17,241 bases of DNA from Pararhizobium_B sp051960215 (GCA_051960215.1 JBQCEN010000016.1:1-17241), one strand, 5' to 3'; counted from the stretch's first letter, positions 8,826-15,665 are shown. Numbers and translations are program-made. Notes: generated by a model not told the origin, from the sequence alone.

Positions 8826-8857
8826 CGGCTGCCTGGCCGAACGACCGGCCGCAGCCG
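8826..8857 (-). promoter_or_regulatory. Hairpin in the rlmH leader
   Basis: The arms CGGCTGC (8826-8832) and GCAGCCG (8851-8857) pair, then GGCCG (8835-8839) pairs with CGGCC (8846-8850) around a 6-nt loop, leaving a 2-nt bulge. In rlmH mRNA the hairpin ends a few nucleotides before the GGAGAG ribosome site. No U run follows. It may be an RNA-processing or stability structure between rsfS and rlmH. Confidence 0.4.
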
Positions 8858-8922
8858 AGCTCATCAGCGACCGACCGTGCCGCCCTATGGCGACGGGCCC
8901 CGCCGGTGCCGACCGGACGACG

Positions 8923-9372
8923 CTAGTGCAGCGTCCCCTCTGTGAGGTCCGGCGTCATCCACATCTTCTCGAGATTGTAGAACTCGCGGACCTCGGGGCG
9001 GAAGACGTGGACGATGATGTCGCCCGTGTCGATCAGCACCCAATCACCGTTCGTCAGGCCCTCGACCTTCGGGGTCGGCAGTCCGTCATCCTTGAGATCG
9101 CCGATCAGGTGATCGCAGATCGCGGTGACATGACGGTTCGAGCGCCCCGACGCGATCACCATGTGGTCGCCGAGCGCGGACTTTCCCGAGATGTCGATGG
9201 AAACGATGTCTTCCGCCTTGGAACCCTCGAGACTGTCGAGGATCAATTGCAGCGCGCGGTCGGCAGCATCCTTGCCGCTTTCCGCCGCTGATGAGAAGAC
9301 GCCTGCGGCGCTTCCCTTCGCGTGAGCTGGTTGCAGTGTCTTTACCTTTCCGAGACTGAGCAAGCCGTTCAT
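8923..9372 (-). CDS. rsfS: Ribosomal silencing factor RsfS
   Basis: This is RsfS (Iojap/DUF143 family, 149 aa). It binds L14 on the large subunit and blocks joining to the small subunit when translation must be lowered. The conserved domain covers about residues 38-140: KAEDIVSIDISGKSALGDHM, GRSNRHVTAICDHL, VEGLTNGDWVLIDTGDIIVH, then VREFYNLEKMW. The first 35-40 residues are an extension relative to the 105-aa E. coli protein. The ATG at 9372 is the only ATG that fits; it lacks a clear Shine-Dalgarno and lies in the 3' arm of a 9-bp hairpin. A near-consensus promoter precedes it, so rsfS probably starts its own transcript even though it follows nadD by 92 bp. Confidence 0.94.
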   Translation of the reverse strand: MNGLLSLGKVKTLQPAHAKGSAAGVFSSAAESGKDAADRALQLILDSLEGSKAEDIVSIDISGKSALGDHMVIASGRSNRHVTAICDHLIGDLKDDGLPTPKVEGLTNGDWVLIDTGDIIVHVFRPEVREFYNLEKMWMTPDLTEGTLH

Positions 9373-9400
9373 GGTTCGACGACATCACTTGCGAACCATG
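9370..9400 (-). promoter_or_regulatory. Leader hairpin covering the rsfS start codon
   Basis: CATGGTTCG (9370-9378) and CGAACCATG (9392-9400) form a perfect 9-bp inverted repeat with a 13-nt loop. In the rsfS mRNA the 3' arm ends with the AUG start codon. The predicted transcription start (about 9399) coincides with the 5' edge of the hairpin, so the whole leader would be this structure. Control of rsfS translation is the inferred role. Confidence 0.5.
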
Positions 9401-9405
9401 ATGTA

Positions 9406-9435
9406 ATGATAGCCACGGAAACTTAAAGGTTTCAA
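9406..9435 (-). promoter_or_regulatory. Promoter for rsfS
   Basis: On the minus strand a -35 TTGAAA (9430-9435) is followed by an 18-bp spacer and a -10 TATCAT (9406-9411). Each hexamer matches the sigma-70 consensus at five of six bases, which stands out in this GC-rich sequence. The start of transcription should fall near 9399, about 27 nt before the rsfS ATG. Confidence 0.65.
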
Positions 9436-9464
9436 GACGCGAGAATCCGGGGCGGAGCCCCTGA

Positions 9465-10130
9465 TTACTGCGGGAGGCCGTCCATTTTCTTGCGGAGCTT
9501 GGTGGAGGACTGGGAAGACCGCCGGCCGTGGATGAAGGTCCAGGCCGGCGGCTCCATCAGCGCGAGCCGGCCGGCGTCGTCCTCGTCGACCCGGGCATGG
9601 GCGAAGGTCTTCGCCATCTTGGCGGAAAGGAACGACAGCGTCGCGCCCGGGCGATCGATCACGGCGATCGGCACGCTCCGGGTGATGCCCTGCCAGTCCT
9701 GCCAGTGGTGGAAGCCGGCGAGGCTGTCGGCGCCCATCACCCAGACGAAACGCGCCGCCGGATTGCGCGCCTTTACGAGCGCGATCGTTTCGGCCGTATA
9801 GCGGAGCGACCAGGCCGCCTCGAAGGCCGTGACCGCGATCCTCGGGTCGCGCGCCAGCGTCTCGCTCGCAGCGATCCGGTCGGGCAGCGGCGCAAGCTCG
9901 CCGTGGTCCTTGAGCGGATTGCCGGGCGTCACCATCCACCAGAGCCGATTGAGCTTCAGGCGCCTGAGCGCAATCTCGGCGACGAGGAGATGGCCGGCAT
10001 GCGGGGGGTTGAACGAGCCGCCGAAGAGCCCGACCACCATGCCCGGCGCCACGCTCGGCATCCTCAGATAGCCCGCGTCCACCCCTTGCCGCCGGCCCTC
10101 CGCCGAGGCCGAAGCCGGACCGACCGTCAC
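9465..10130 (-). CDS. nadD: Nicotinate-nucleotide adenylyltransferase
   Basis: NadD converts nicotinate mononucleotide and ATP to deamido-NAD in NAD biosynthesis. The 221-aa frame shows the nucleotidyltransferase motif GGSFNPPHAGH (37-47, the HxGH site), WWMVTPGNPLK (about 64-74), WVMGADSLAGFHHWQDW, and the C-terminal SSTKLR (208-213). The frame opens with GTG at 10130, which overlaps the proA stop as GTGA. Related proteins usually begin near MPSVAPGM, which is the ATG at 10061 (residue 24 here, giving 198 aa), so that ATG is an equally good or better start; neither has a clearly spaced Shine-Dalgarno. It is coupled to proA, and a small GC hairpin (GGGGC-TCC-GCCCC) follows its stop. Confidence 0.95.
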   Translation of the reverse strand: MTVGPASASAEGRRQGVDAGYLRMPSVAPGMVVGLFGGSFNPPHAGHLLVAEIALRRLKLNRLWWMVTPGNPLKDHGELAPLPDRIAASETLARDPRIAVTAFEAAWSLRYTAETIALVKARNPAARFVWVMGADSLAGFHHWQDWQGITRSVPIAVIDRPGATLSFLSAKMAKTFAHARVDEDDAGRLALMEPPAWTFIHGRRSSQSSTKLRKKMDGLPQ

Positions 10131-11410
10131 GGTCGCGTCTGGCCGGAGCCGCGCACGCGGTAGTTGAACGAGGTGAGCTGCTCGACGCCGACCGGTCCGC
10201 GCGCGTGCATCTTGCCGGTCGCAATGCCGATCTCAGCGCCCATGCCGAACTCGCCGCCGTCGGCGAACTGGGTGGAGGCGTTGTGAAGAAGGATCGCCGA
10301 ATCCACCTCGTTGAAGAAGCGCTCGACGACGGCCGGGTCCTCCGCGATCACCGCCTCGGTGTGGTTCGAGGAATAGGTGGTGATGTGGTCGATCGCCCCG
10401 TCGACGCCGTCGACGAGCGCGACAGAGATGATCGCGTCGCTGTATTCCGTCGACCAGTCCGCTTCGACGGCCGGCTTGACGCCGGGAACGAGATCGACGA
10501 CGGCGGCCGAGCCGCGCACCTCGCAGCCGGCCTCCGCGAGCGTCTCGATCAGCGGTCCGAGGTGGCTTCCCGCTGCGGCGCGGTCGACGAGCAGCGTCTC
10601 CGCGGCACCGCAGATCGAGGTGCGGCGCATCTTGGCGTTGAGAACGACGCGCTTCGCCATCGCCGGATCGGCGGAGCGGTCGACATAGACGTGGCAGATG
10701 CCCTCGAGATGGGCGAAGACCGGCACGCGGGCTTCCGCCTGCACGCGCGCCACGAGGCCCTTGCCGCCACGCGGAACGATGACGTCGATCGCGCCGCCGA
10801 GGCCCTTCAGCATCTCGCCGACCGCCGCCCGGTCGGTCGTCGGTACCATCTGGATCGCATCGGCCGGCAGGCCGGCCGCCTCGAGCCCTTCGACGAGGCA
10901 GGCATGGATCGCGGAGGACGAGTTGATCGAGTCGGAGCCGCCGCGCAGGATGACGGCGTTGCCGGCCTTGACGCAGAGCGCGCCGGCATCGGCCGTCACG
11001 TTCGGCCGGCTTTCGTAGATCACGCCGATGACGCCGAGCGGCGTGCGCACCCGCTCGATGCGCAGCCCGTTCGGCCGGCTCCAGGCGGCAATCACCGCGC
11101 CGACGGGATCATCGAGCGCCGCGACGGCCCTGAGACCCGCCGCCATCGCACGGATGCGGTCCGCGTCGAGCACGAGGCGGTCGCGGAAGGCTCCGCTCAA
11201 GCCGCTCTCGTCGGCGTTCTGCATGTCGACGGCGTTGGCGGCGAGGATGGTGTCGGTCGCGGCGGCGATCGCCTCGGCCATGGCGCCGAGCGCCGCGTTC
11301 TTCTGCGTCGTCGAGGCGGTCGCGAGCGGCCGCCGCGCAGCCTTCGCGCGCCGCCCGACCTCCGCCATCATCCCGGCCACCGAGCCGGCCTCGCGTGCCT
11401 CGTCAAGCAT
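10127..11410 (-). CDS. proA: Gamma-glutamyl phosphate reductase
   Basis: ProA (427 aa, usual length) reduces gamma-glutamyl phosphate to glutamate semialdehyde with NADPH, the second step of proline synthesis. It belongs to the aldehyde dehydrogenase superfamily. Seen: TPLGVIGVIYESRPNVTADA (123-142), NAVILRGGSD (151-160), the catalytic Cys267 in KMRRTSICGAAETLLVD, and near the C-terminus GAEIGIATGKMHARGPVG followed by LTSFNY. The ATG at 11410 overlaps the proB stop by 8 bp, and its own stop overlaps the nadD GTG by 4 bp, so the three genes should be translated together. Confidence 0.98.
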   Translation of the reverse strand: MLDEAREAGSVAGMMAEVGRRAKAARRPLATASTTQKNAALGAMAEAIAAATDTILAANAVDMQNADESGLSGAFRDRLVLDADRIRAMAAGLRAVAALDDPVGAVIAAWSRPNGLRIERVRTPLGVIGVIYESRPNVTADAGALCVKAGNAVILRGGSDSINSSSAIHACLVEGLEAAGLPADAIQMVPTTDRAAVGEMLKGLGGAIDVIVPRGGKGLVARVQAEARVPVFAHLEGICHVYVDRSADPAMAKRVVLNAKMRRTSICGAAETLLVDRAAAGSHLGPLIETLAEAGCEVRGSAAVVDLVPGVKPAVEADWSTEYSDAIISVALVDGVDGAIDHITTYSSNHTEAVIAEDPAVVERFFNEVDSAILLHNASTQFADGGEFGMGAEIGIATGKMHARGPVGVEQLTSFNYRVRGSGQTRP

Positions 11411-12599
11411 CGGCGGTCCCTCGCGCCCTCGCCCCCTTAGCGAGCTTCGTGTCGTCTTCCATCACGGCATTGACTGCCCCTGTCAACACCAGGTCGTCAC
11501 GGTGGACCATCGCCGAGCGGCCACCATAGCCGAGCACCGTCTCGATCTCGCGCGACTTGCGGCCGGCGATCTTCTCGGCTTCCGCCGCGTCGTAGGCAGC
11601 AAGGCCACGCGCCACCTCGCGACCGTCCTCGGCGACGATGGCGACGGCATCGCCGCGGTGGAACGCGCCGGTGACGCGCTTGACGCCGGCCGGCAGCAGG
11701 CTCTTGCCCGAGAAGAGCGCCCGCTCCGCGCCGGCGTCGATGACGATCGAGCCCGCCGGCAGCAACTGCCCGGCGATCCAGGTCTTGCGGGCCGCGACCG
11801 GCGTGCCGGCGGCCGCGAACCAGGACGAGCGCGCGCCCTTCTCGATCGCCACCAGCGGATGGGCCGTCTTGCCCGAGGCGATCACCATGGCGCAGCCGGC
11901 AGCGGTGGCGATTTTGCCGGCGTCGATCTTCGTGCGCATGCCGCCGCGCGACAGCATCGACGCCGCATCGCCCGCCATTGCCTCGATTTCCGGCGTGATC
12001 TGCGCGATCTCGCCGATATGCCGCGCGTCCGGGTCGCGCGCCGGCGGCGCCGTATAGAGCCCGTCGATGTCGGAGAGGAGGACGAGGAGGTCCGACCCCG
12101 TCATGGTCGCGACACGGGCGGCGAGGCGGTCGTTGTCGCCGTAGCGGATCTCGCTGGTCGCCACCGTGTCGTTCTCGTTGATGATCGGCACGGCACCGAG
12201 GCCGAGGAGCTGGCTGACGGTCGCCCGCGCGTTGAGGTAACGGCGGCGCTCCTCCGTGTCGCCAAGCGTGAGCAGGAGCTGCCCGGCGACGATGCCGTGC
12301 TTCGACAGGCTCTCCGACCAGGCCCGCGCCAGCGCGATCTGCCCGACGGCGGCGGCCGCCTGGCTCTCCTCGAGCCTGAGACGCCGGGCCGCAAGGCCGA
12401 GGACGGAGCGTCCAAGCGCGATGGCGCCCGAGGAAACGACGAGCACGTCCGCGCCCTCCGCCTTCAGCCGGGCGATGTCGTCGCAGAGCGCATCGAGCCA
12501 GGCCGTCCTCGGTCCGTGACGGGGATCGACGAGCAGCGCCGAGCCAACCTTGACGACGATCCGCCTGTGGGCGCCGAGCCGCTTTCGCAAGGCTGCCAT
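11403..12599 (-). CDS. proB: Glutamate 5-kinase with C-terminal PUA domain
   Basis: ProB (398 aa) phosphorylates glutamate to gamma-glutamyl phosphate, the first and usually proline-inhibited step of proline synthesis. The amino-acid kinase domain (about 1-260) has RRIVVKVGSALLVD (12-25), VVSSGAIALG (54-63), INENDTVATSEIRYGDNDRL (140-159) and LLSDIDGLYT (174-183). The C-terminal PUA domain (about 275-375) contains RGDAVAIV, GREVARGLAAY and LGYGGRSAMVHRDDLVL. The ATG at 12599 lies 12 bp after obgE, with no strong Shine-Dalgarno, suggesting coupling to obgE translation. It overlaps proA by 8 bp. Confidence 0.97.
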   Translation of the reverse strand: MAALRKRLGAHRRIVVKVGSALLVDPRHGPRTAWLDALCDDIARLKAEGADVLVVSSGAIALGRSVLGLAARRLRLEESQAAAAVGQIALARAWSESLSKHGIVAGQLLLTLGDTEERRRYLNARATVSQLLGLGAVPIINENDTVATSEIRYGDNDRLAARVATMTGSDLLVLLSDIDGLYTAPPARDPDARHIGEIAQITPEIEAMAGDAASMLSRGGMRTKIDAGKIATAAGCAMVIASGKTAHPLVAIEKGARSSWFAAAGTPVAARKTWIAGQLLPAGSIVIDAGAERALFSGKSLLPAGVKRVTGAFHRGDAVAIVAEDGREVARGLAAYDAAEAEKIAGRKSREIETVLGYGGRSAMVHRDDLVLTGAVNAVMEDDTKLAKGARARGTADA

Positions 12600-12611
12600 G
12601 AGGAACCGCCG

Positions 12612-13655
12612 CTATCGTTCGCGGCCAGCGGCGGCCGTCCGGTCGCCGCTGGTCACATCGTCTTCCGAGGCCGTGACGATCGTATCGCGCAGCGCCCTGA
12701 GCGCCTCCGTCATGCCCTCGCCGGAGACGGCGGAAAGCAGATGCGGCCGGCGTCCGCACGCCGCTTCGAGCGCCGCGGCCTTCTCCTCCCGCAGGGCTGC
12801 ATCGAGGATGTCGATCTGCGACAGCGCCACGACCTCCGGCTTCTCCGCCAGGCCCTCGCCATAGGCTTCGAGCTCGTGGCGGACCGTCCGGTAGGCTTTG
12901 GCCGCATCCTCCTCCTGCGCCGAGACGAGGTGGAGGAGGACGCGCGTGCGCTCGACATGGCCGAGGAAGCGGTCGCCGATGCCCACGCCCTCATGCGCGC
13001 CCTCGATCAGGCCGGGGATGTCGGCGATGACGAACTCGCGGCCGTCGACCGTTGCGACTCCGAGATTGGGATGGAGCGTCGTGAAGGGATAGTCGGCGAT
13101 CTTCGGACGCGCCCGCGTCACCGCGGCGAGCAGCGTCGACTTGCCGGCATTCGGCAGGCCGACGAGTCCGGCATCTGCGATCAGTTTCAGCCGGAGCCAG
13201 ATCGTCTTCTCCTCGCCCGGCAGCCCCGGATTGGCGCGGCGCGGCGCCTGGTTCGTCGAGGTCTTGAAATGGGCGTTGCCGAAGCCGCCGTTGCCGCCCT
13301 TGGCGAGCCGGAAGCGCTGGCCCTCCTCCGTCAGGTCGCAGATCAGCGTCTCGTCGTCTTCCTCGAAGACCTGCGTTCCGACGGGCACCTTGAGCGTGAT
13401 GTCGTCGCCGCCGGCGCCCGTGCGGTTGCGGCCCATGCCGTGCATGCCGGTCTTCGCCTTGTAGTGCTGCTGGTAGCGATAGTCGATCAGCGTGTTGAGG
13501 CCTTCCGCCGCCTCGATCCAGACATCGCCGCCGCGCCCGCCGTCACCGCCGTCCGGGCCGCCGAATTCGATGAACTTCTCGTGGCGGAACGACACCGACC
13601 CCGCGCCGCCGTCGCCCGATCGAATGAAAACCCGTGCCTGGTCGAGAAACTTCAT
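12612..13655 (-). CDS. obgE: GTPase ObgE/CgtA (50S assembly)
   Basis: ObgE is an essential GTPase that binds the large ribosomal subunit and links its assembly to growth and cell-cycle state. With the ATG at 13655 the protein is 347 aa and starts MKFLDQARVFIRSGDGGAGS, the canonical Obg N-terminus. The frame continues upstream to a TTG at 13706, but those 17 residues are not family-like. The Gly-rich Obg fold covers 1-158; the G domain follows, with G1 GLPNAGKST (166-174), switch I DYPFTTL (188-194), G3 DIPG (212-215) and G5 SAVSG (308-312). The G4 motif reads SQID (279-282) instead of NKxD. The short C-terminal tail is acidic then basic. A possible promoter lies upstream at 13714-13742. Confidence 0.97.
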   Translation of the reverse strand: MKFLDQARVFIRSGDGGAGSVSFRHEKFIEFGGPDGGDGGRGGDVWIEAAEGLNTLIDYRYQQHYKAKTGMHGMGRNRTGAGGDDITLKVPVGTQVFEEDDETLICDLTEEGQRFRLAKGGNGGFGNAHFKTSTNQAPRRANPGLPGEEKTIWLRLKLIADAGLVGLPNAGKSTLLAAVTRARPKIADYPFTTLHPNLGVATVDGREFVIADIPGLIEGAHEGVGIGDRFLGHVERTRVLLHLVSAQEEDAAKAYRTVRHELEAYGEGLAEKPEVVALSQIDILDAALREEKAAALEAACGRRPHLLSAVSGEGMTEALRALRDTIVTASEDDVTSGDRTAAAGRER

Positions 13656-13713
13656 CGCCTCAATGCCCGCGGAGTCCTGCGGCGGCGCATCGGCAGCCGC
13701 CGTCAAGCGCTGA

Positions 13714-13742
13714 CGGATACCGCCCGAAGGCCATCACGTCAA
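13714..13742 (-). promoter_or_regulatory. Possible promoter for obgE-proBA-nadD
   Basis: In the 116-bp gap before obgE the minus strand has TTGACG (13737-13742), a 17-bp spacer, and TATCCG (13714-13719). The -35 matches five of six bases, while the -10 matches only its TAT half. Just downstream (13701-13715) is a short palindrome, CGTCA-AGCGC-TGACG, where a transcription start or an operator could lie. No terminator for the upstream gene is visible in this gap. Confidence 0.35.
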
Positions 13743-13771
13743 AGGCAATCGTCCATCCCGACCAACGGGCT

Positions 13772-14389
13772 CTATCGTGGCTTGATCGCAGCCGCGGCCG
13801 CCTTCGACCGGGCGAAGTTGACGTGCACCCAGGCGACCGGGAAGATCAGCTTCGAGACCCATGACGAATTGCGAAGGCTGCCGTCGTCCTCGAGCACCAG
13901 CGTGTCGTGGAAGCGGTAGGCCTTTCGGCCCGGACCCGGGTCGAGGTCGACGAGATAGGAGAAACGGGCCTTGTTGCCGTCGAGGCGGACCGTCGTCGTG
14001 CCGATGACGTCCTCGCGGGTGCCGGTATAGGTCGCGGGACCCGTCCTGACGAACCGCCAGGTCTTCACCTCATGCTGCCCGTCCTCGTAGCGGATGTCCT
14101 CGGTGAGGTCGAAACGGTGCCCGGGCCGCATGCGCCCCGTCGTCTCGACCGAAAAACGGCGCGTGACGCCGTTGATCGCCGAGAACGTGCCGTAGGCATA
14201 GGTGTGGCCGGCGAAATAGTCTTCGAGCACGAGGTCCTTCGCGCGCGCCGACGCCGTCCCGGCCCCGACGACGAGGGCGACGGCCGCTGCGGCGCCCACG
14301 TGCTTCCAGGGAAAGTCGAAGCCGGTTTTCCGCTGGGAAACGCGACGCAGCAAGCCCGTGGGTCGTTTCGGCATATCAATGAGGGGCAT
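13772..14389 (-). CDS. DUF3833-like membrane-anchored/exported protein, function unknown
   Basis: With the start at 14389 the protein is 205 aa. A basic N-terminus is followed by one hydrophobic segment (about 29-49, AAAAVALVVGAGTASA), an uncleaved anchor or signal peptide. The rest resembles DUF3833: LEDYFAGHTYAYGTFSAING, RRFSVETTGRM, YEDGQHEVKTWRFVRTG, DVIGTT, and a C-terminal WVSKLIFPVAWVHVNFAR. No catalytic motif is known or visible. The frame has four in-frame ATGs at 14413, 14404, 14389 and 14374. I chose 14389 because AAGGAG (minus strand 14397-14402) sits 6 nt upstream. That ATG and its ribosome site lie in a perfect 13-bp hairpin. The 4-gene context (GNATs before, obgE after) gives no firm clue to function. 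Confidence 0.8.
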   Translation of the reverse strand: MPLIDMPKRPTGLLRRVSQRKTGFDFPWKHVGAAAAVALVVGAGTASARAKDLVLEDYFAGHTYAYGTFSAINGVTRRFSVETTGRMRPGHRFDLTEDIRYEDGQHEVKTWRFVRTGPATYTGTREDVIGTTTVRLDGNKARFSYLVDLDPGPGRKAYRFHDTLVLEDDGSLRNSSWVSKLIFPVAWVHVNFARSKAAAAAIKPR

Positions 14390-14413
14390 GACGATCTCCT
14401 TCATGCCCCTCAT
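14379..14413 (-). promoter_or_regulatory. Perfect 13-bp hairpin over the ribosome site and start of the DUF3833-like gene
   Basis: ATGAGGGGCATGA (14379-14391) and TCATGCCCCTCAT (14401-14413) are exact reverse complements separated by 9 nt. In the mRNA the 9-nt loop is AGGAGAUCG, the Shine-Dalgarno of the downstream gene, and the AUG at 14389 lies two bases into the 3' arm. The structure would leave the ribosome site open but hold the start codon in the stem. This suggests translational control, or a protein-binding operator. Confidence 0.6.
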
Positions 14414-14445
14414 ACGGCCGTTCCCGGCCGGCGGATTACCGGCGA

Positions 14446-15051
14446 TCAGCCGCCGAAGGCGACGTGCGGCGGCGGGCCCACGGGCACGAAGCGCGCGGCA
14501 TCCACCATCGTCTCGATGTGCGACTGGCTGCGGTTGCGCGCCTGCGAGAAGACCTCGCCGAGCCCGGTGATCGCGAAGCCCAGCCGGTTCTGCAGCGCGA
14601 GCGACGCCCGGTTGTCGGTAAAGACGCCGGAGGTCAGCACGGCCTCCGGCTCTTCCCCGAAATGCCAGGACAGGGCAGCGCTGACGGCCTCGCTCATGAT
14701 CCCCTTGCGCCAGTGGCTGCGCGTCAGCCAGTAGCCGACATGGAGGTCTTCGCCGCGCCGGTCGAAGCCGACGACGCCGACGGCGCTCTCCTCGAGCGTC
14801 ACCGCGAAGGCGAAGCCGTCGGCATTGCGGCCTCCGGCCATCGAGGCGAGCCAGTCGACGGCGTCCTCGAGCAGATAGGGCGCCGGCACGCGGGCAAGCA
14901 TGCTCGCGACCGCGTAGTCGGAAAGCCCGGCGGCAAGCGCCGGCGCATCCTCCGTGACCGGCGCCCGCAGGACGAGGCGCGGCGTCGTCAGCACCGGCAG
15001 CGGGCATTCGCCCGGCGGGCAGGGCGGCGGCGGGGTCAGGACGTCGATCAT
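14446..15051 (-). CDS. GNAT family N-acetyltransferase, RimJ/RimL-like (second of pair)
   Basis: This is a 201-aa GNAT acetyltransferase; the family moves an acetyl group from acetyl-CoA to an amine. The N-terminus is Pro/Cys-rich (PPPPCPPGECP), then TTPRLVLRAPVTEDAPAL is the usual RimJ/RimL opening. The acetyl-CoA region reads LHVGYWLTRSHWRKGIMSEA (about 103-122), and FTDNRASLALQNRLGFAITG (about 144-163) is the family's NxAS..N.LGF motif. The substrate is unknown. The frame extends upstream of 15051, but the ATG there matches the family start and overlaps the stop of the preceding GNAT gene as ATGA, so the pair is coupled. It is paralogous to its neighbour (about the same length and motifs), suggesting an old tandem duplication. 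Confidence 0.88.
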   Translation of the reverse strand: MIDVLTPPPPCPPGECPLPVLTTPRLVLRAPVTEDAPALAAGLSDYAVASMLARVPAPYLLEDAVDWLASMAGGRNADGFAFAVTLEESAVGVVGFDRRGEDLHVGYWLTRSHWRKGIMSEAVSAALSWHFGEEPEAVLTSGVFTDNRASLALQNRLGFAITGLGEVFSQARNRSQSHIETMVDAARFVPVGPPPHVAFGG

Positions 15052-15665
15052 CGTTCCGCCCCCCAGGTCCTGAGCGAAAGCCAGGTCTTGCGATCGAGCC
15101 GATACCATTCGACCGGCACGGAGCCGCCGAGCGCCAGCGACGACATCATGCCGTTGCCCTGGTACTGGAAGCCGCATTTCTGGATGACGCGCCGCGACGC
15201 CGGGTTCGTCACACGGCAGCGCGCATCGATCTGCTCGACGTCGCGGGTGCGGAAGGCCATGTCGATGACCGCATGCGCCGCCTCGGTGGCAAGGTCCCGG
15301 TTCCAGTGGCGCTCGCCGATCCAGTAGCCGAGCTCGAGCGTCGCCGGATCGGCCTGCGGTTCCAGCCCGCAGCAGCCGACGAAGGCGCCCGTGTCGGCGA
15401 TCGTGATCGCGTAGACGCATTTGCCCATCACGCCGTCCTTCGCCCGCGCGACGAAGTTCTCCGCGTCGCCGCGCGTATAGGGATGCGGCATGCGCGACAC
15501 CATCGCCGCGACACGGATGTTATTGGCGAGATGGGCAAGGGCGTCGACGTCCTCGGCGTGCGGCGCGCGCAGCACCAGCCGGTCGGTCAACAGGATCGGG
15601 CAGTCGGGACTCAAGGCGTCCCGGGGAGCTCTCGGGGTGGATTCCGGGGTCAGGTCCAGTTGCAT
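15048..15665 (-). CDS. GNAT family N-acetyltransferase, RimJ/RimL-like (first of pair)
   Basis: This is a 205-aa GNAT protein. TDRLVLRAPHAEDVDAL (about 27-43) opens the domain, AITIADTGAFVGCCGL is the central strand pair, LELGYWIGERHWNRDLATEA (about 110-129) is the acetyl-CoA site, and RVTNPASRRVIQKCGFQYQG is the distal motif. In the acetyl-CoA site both glycines usual in HWGxGxATEA are replaced (N and D), so cofactor binding may differ. The ATG at 15665 has a strong GGAGGA site 7 nt upstream. It lies 121 bp after rpmA, with an intrinsic terminator in between that ends only 18 bp before this start. The substrate is unknown; the link to L21, L27 and ObgE makes a ribosome-related protein a reasonable guess. 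Confidence 0.88.
   Translation of the reverse strand: MQLDLTPESTPRAPRDALSPDCPILLTDRLVLRAPHAEDVDALAHLANNIRVAAMVSRMPHPYTRGDAENFVARAKDGVMGKCVYAITIADTGAFVGCCGLEPQADPATLELGYWIGERHWNRDLATEAAHAVIDMAFRTRDVEQIDARCRVTNPASRRVIQKCGFQYQGNGMMSSLALGGSVPVEWYRLDRKTWLSLRTWGAER

Noticed and set aside
9427..9464. GGGGC-TCC-GCCCC hairpin after nadD as a terminator
   Set aside because: The stem is only five base pairs and there is no U run, so it is noted in the nadD entry but not called.
13656..13706. 17-residue N-terminal extension of ObgE from a TTG
   Set aside because: Obg proteins begin at MKFLDQA, which is the ATG at 13655. The extension is not family-like and would start at a rare codon.
11028..13919. 963-codon open frame on the plus strand
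   Set aside because: It lies antisense to proA, proB and obgE, all certain genes. Its translation is Arg/Ala/Asp-rich with no recognisable domain, as expected for the complement of GC-rich genes.
14405..15007. Extended frame fusing upstream sequence to the DUF3833-like protein
   Set aside because: The upstream part is antisense-free but runs through the second GNAT gene in another frame and is Arg/Ala-rich. The AAGGAG site and anchor segment place the start at 14389.
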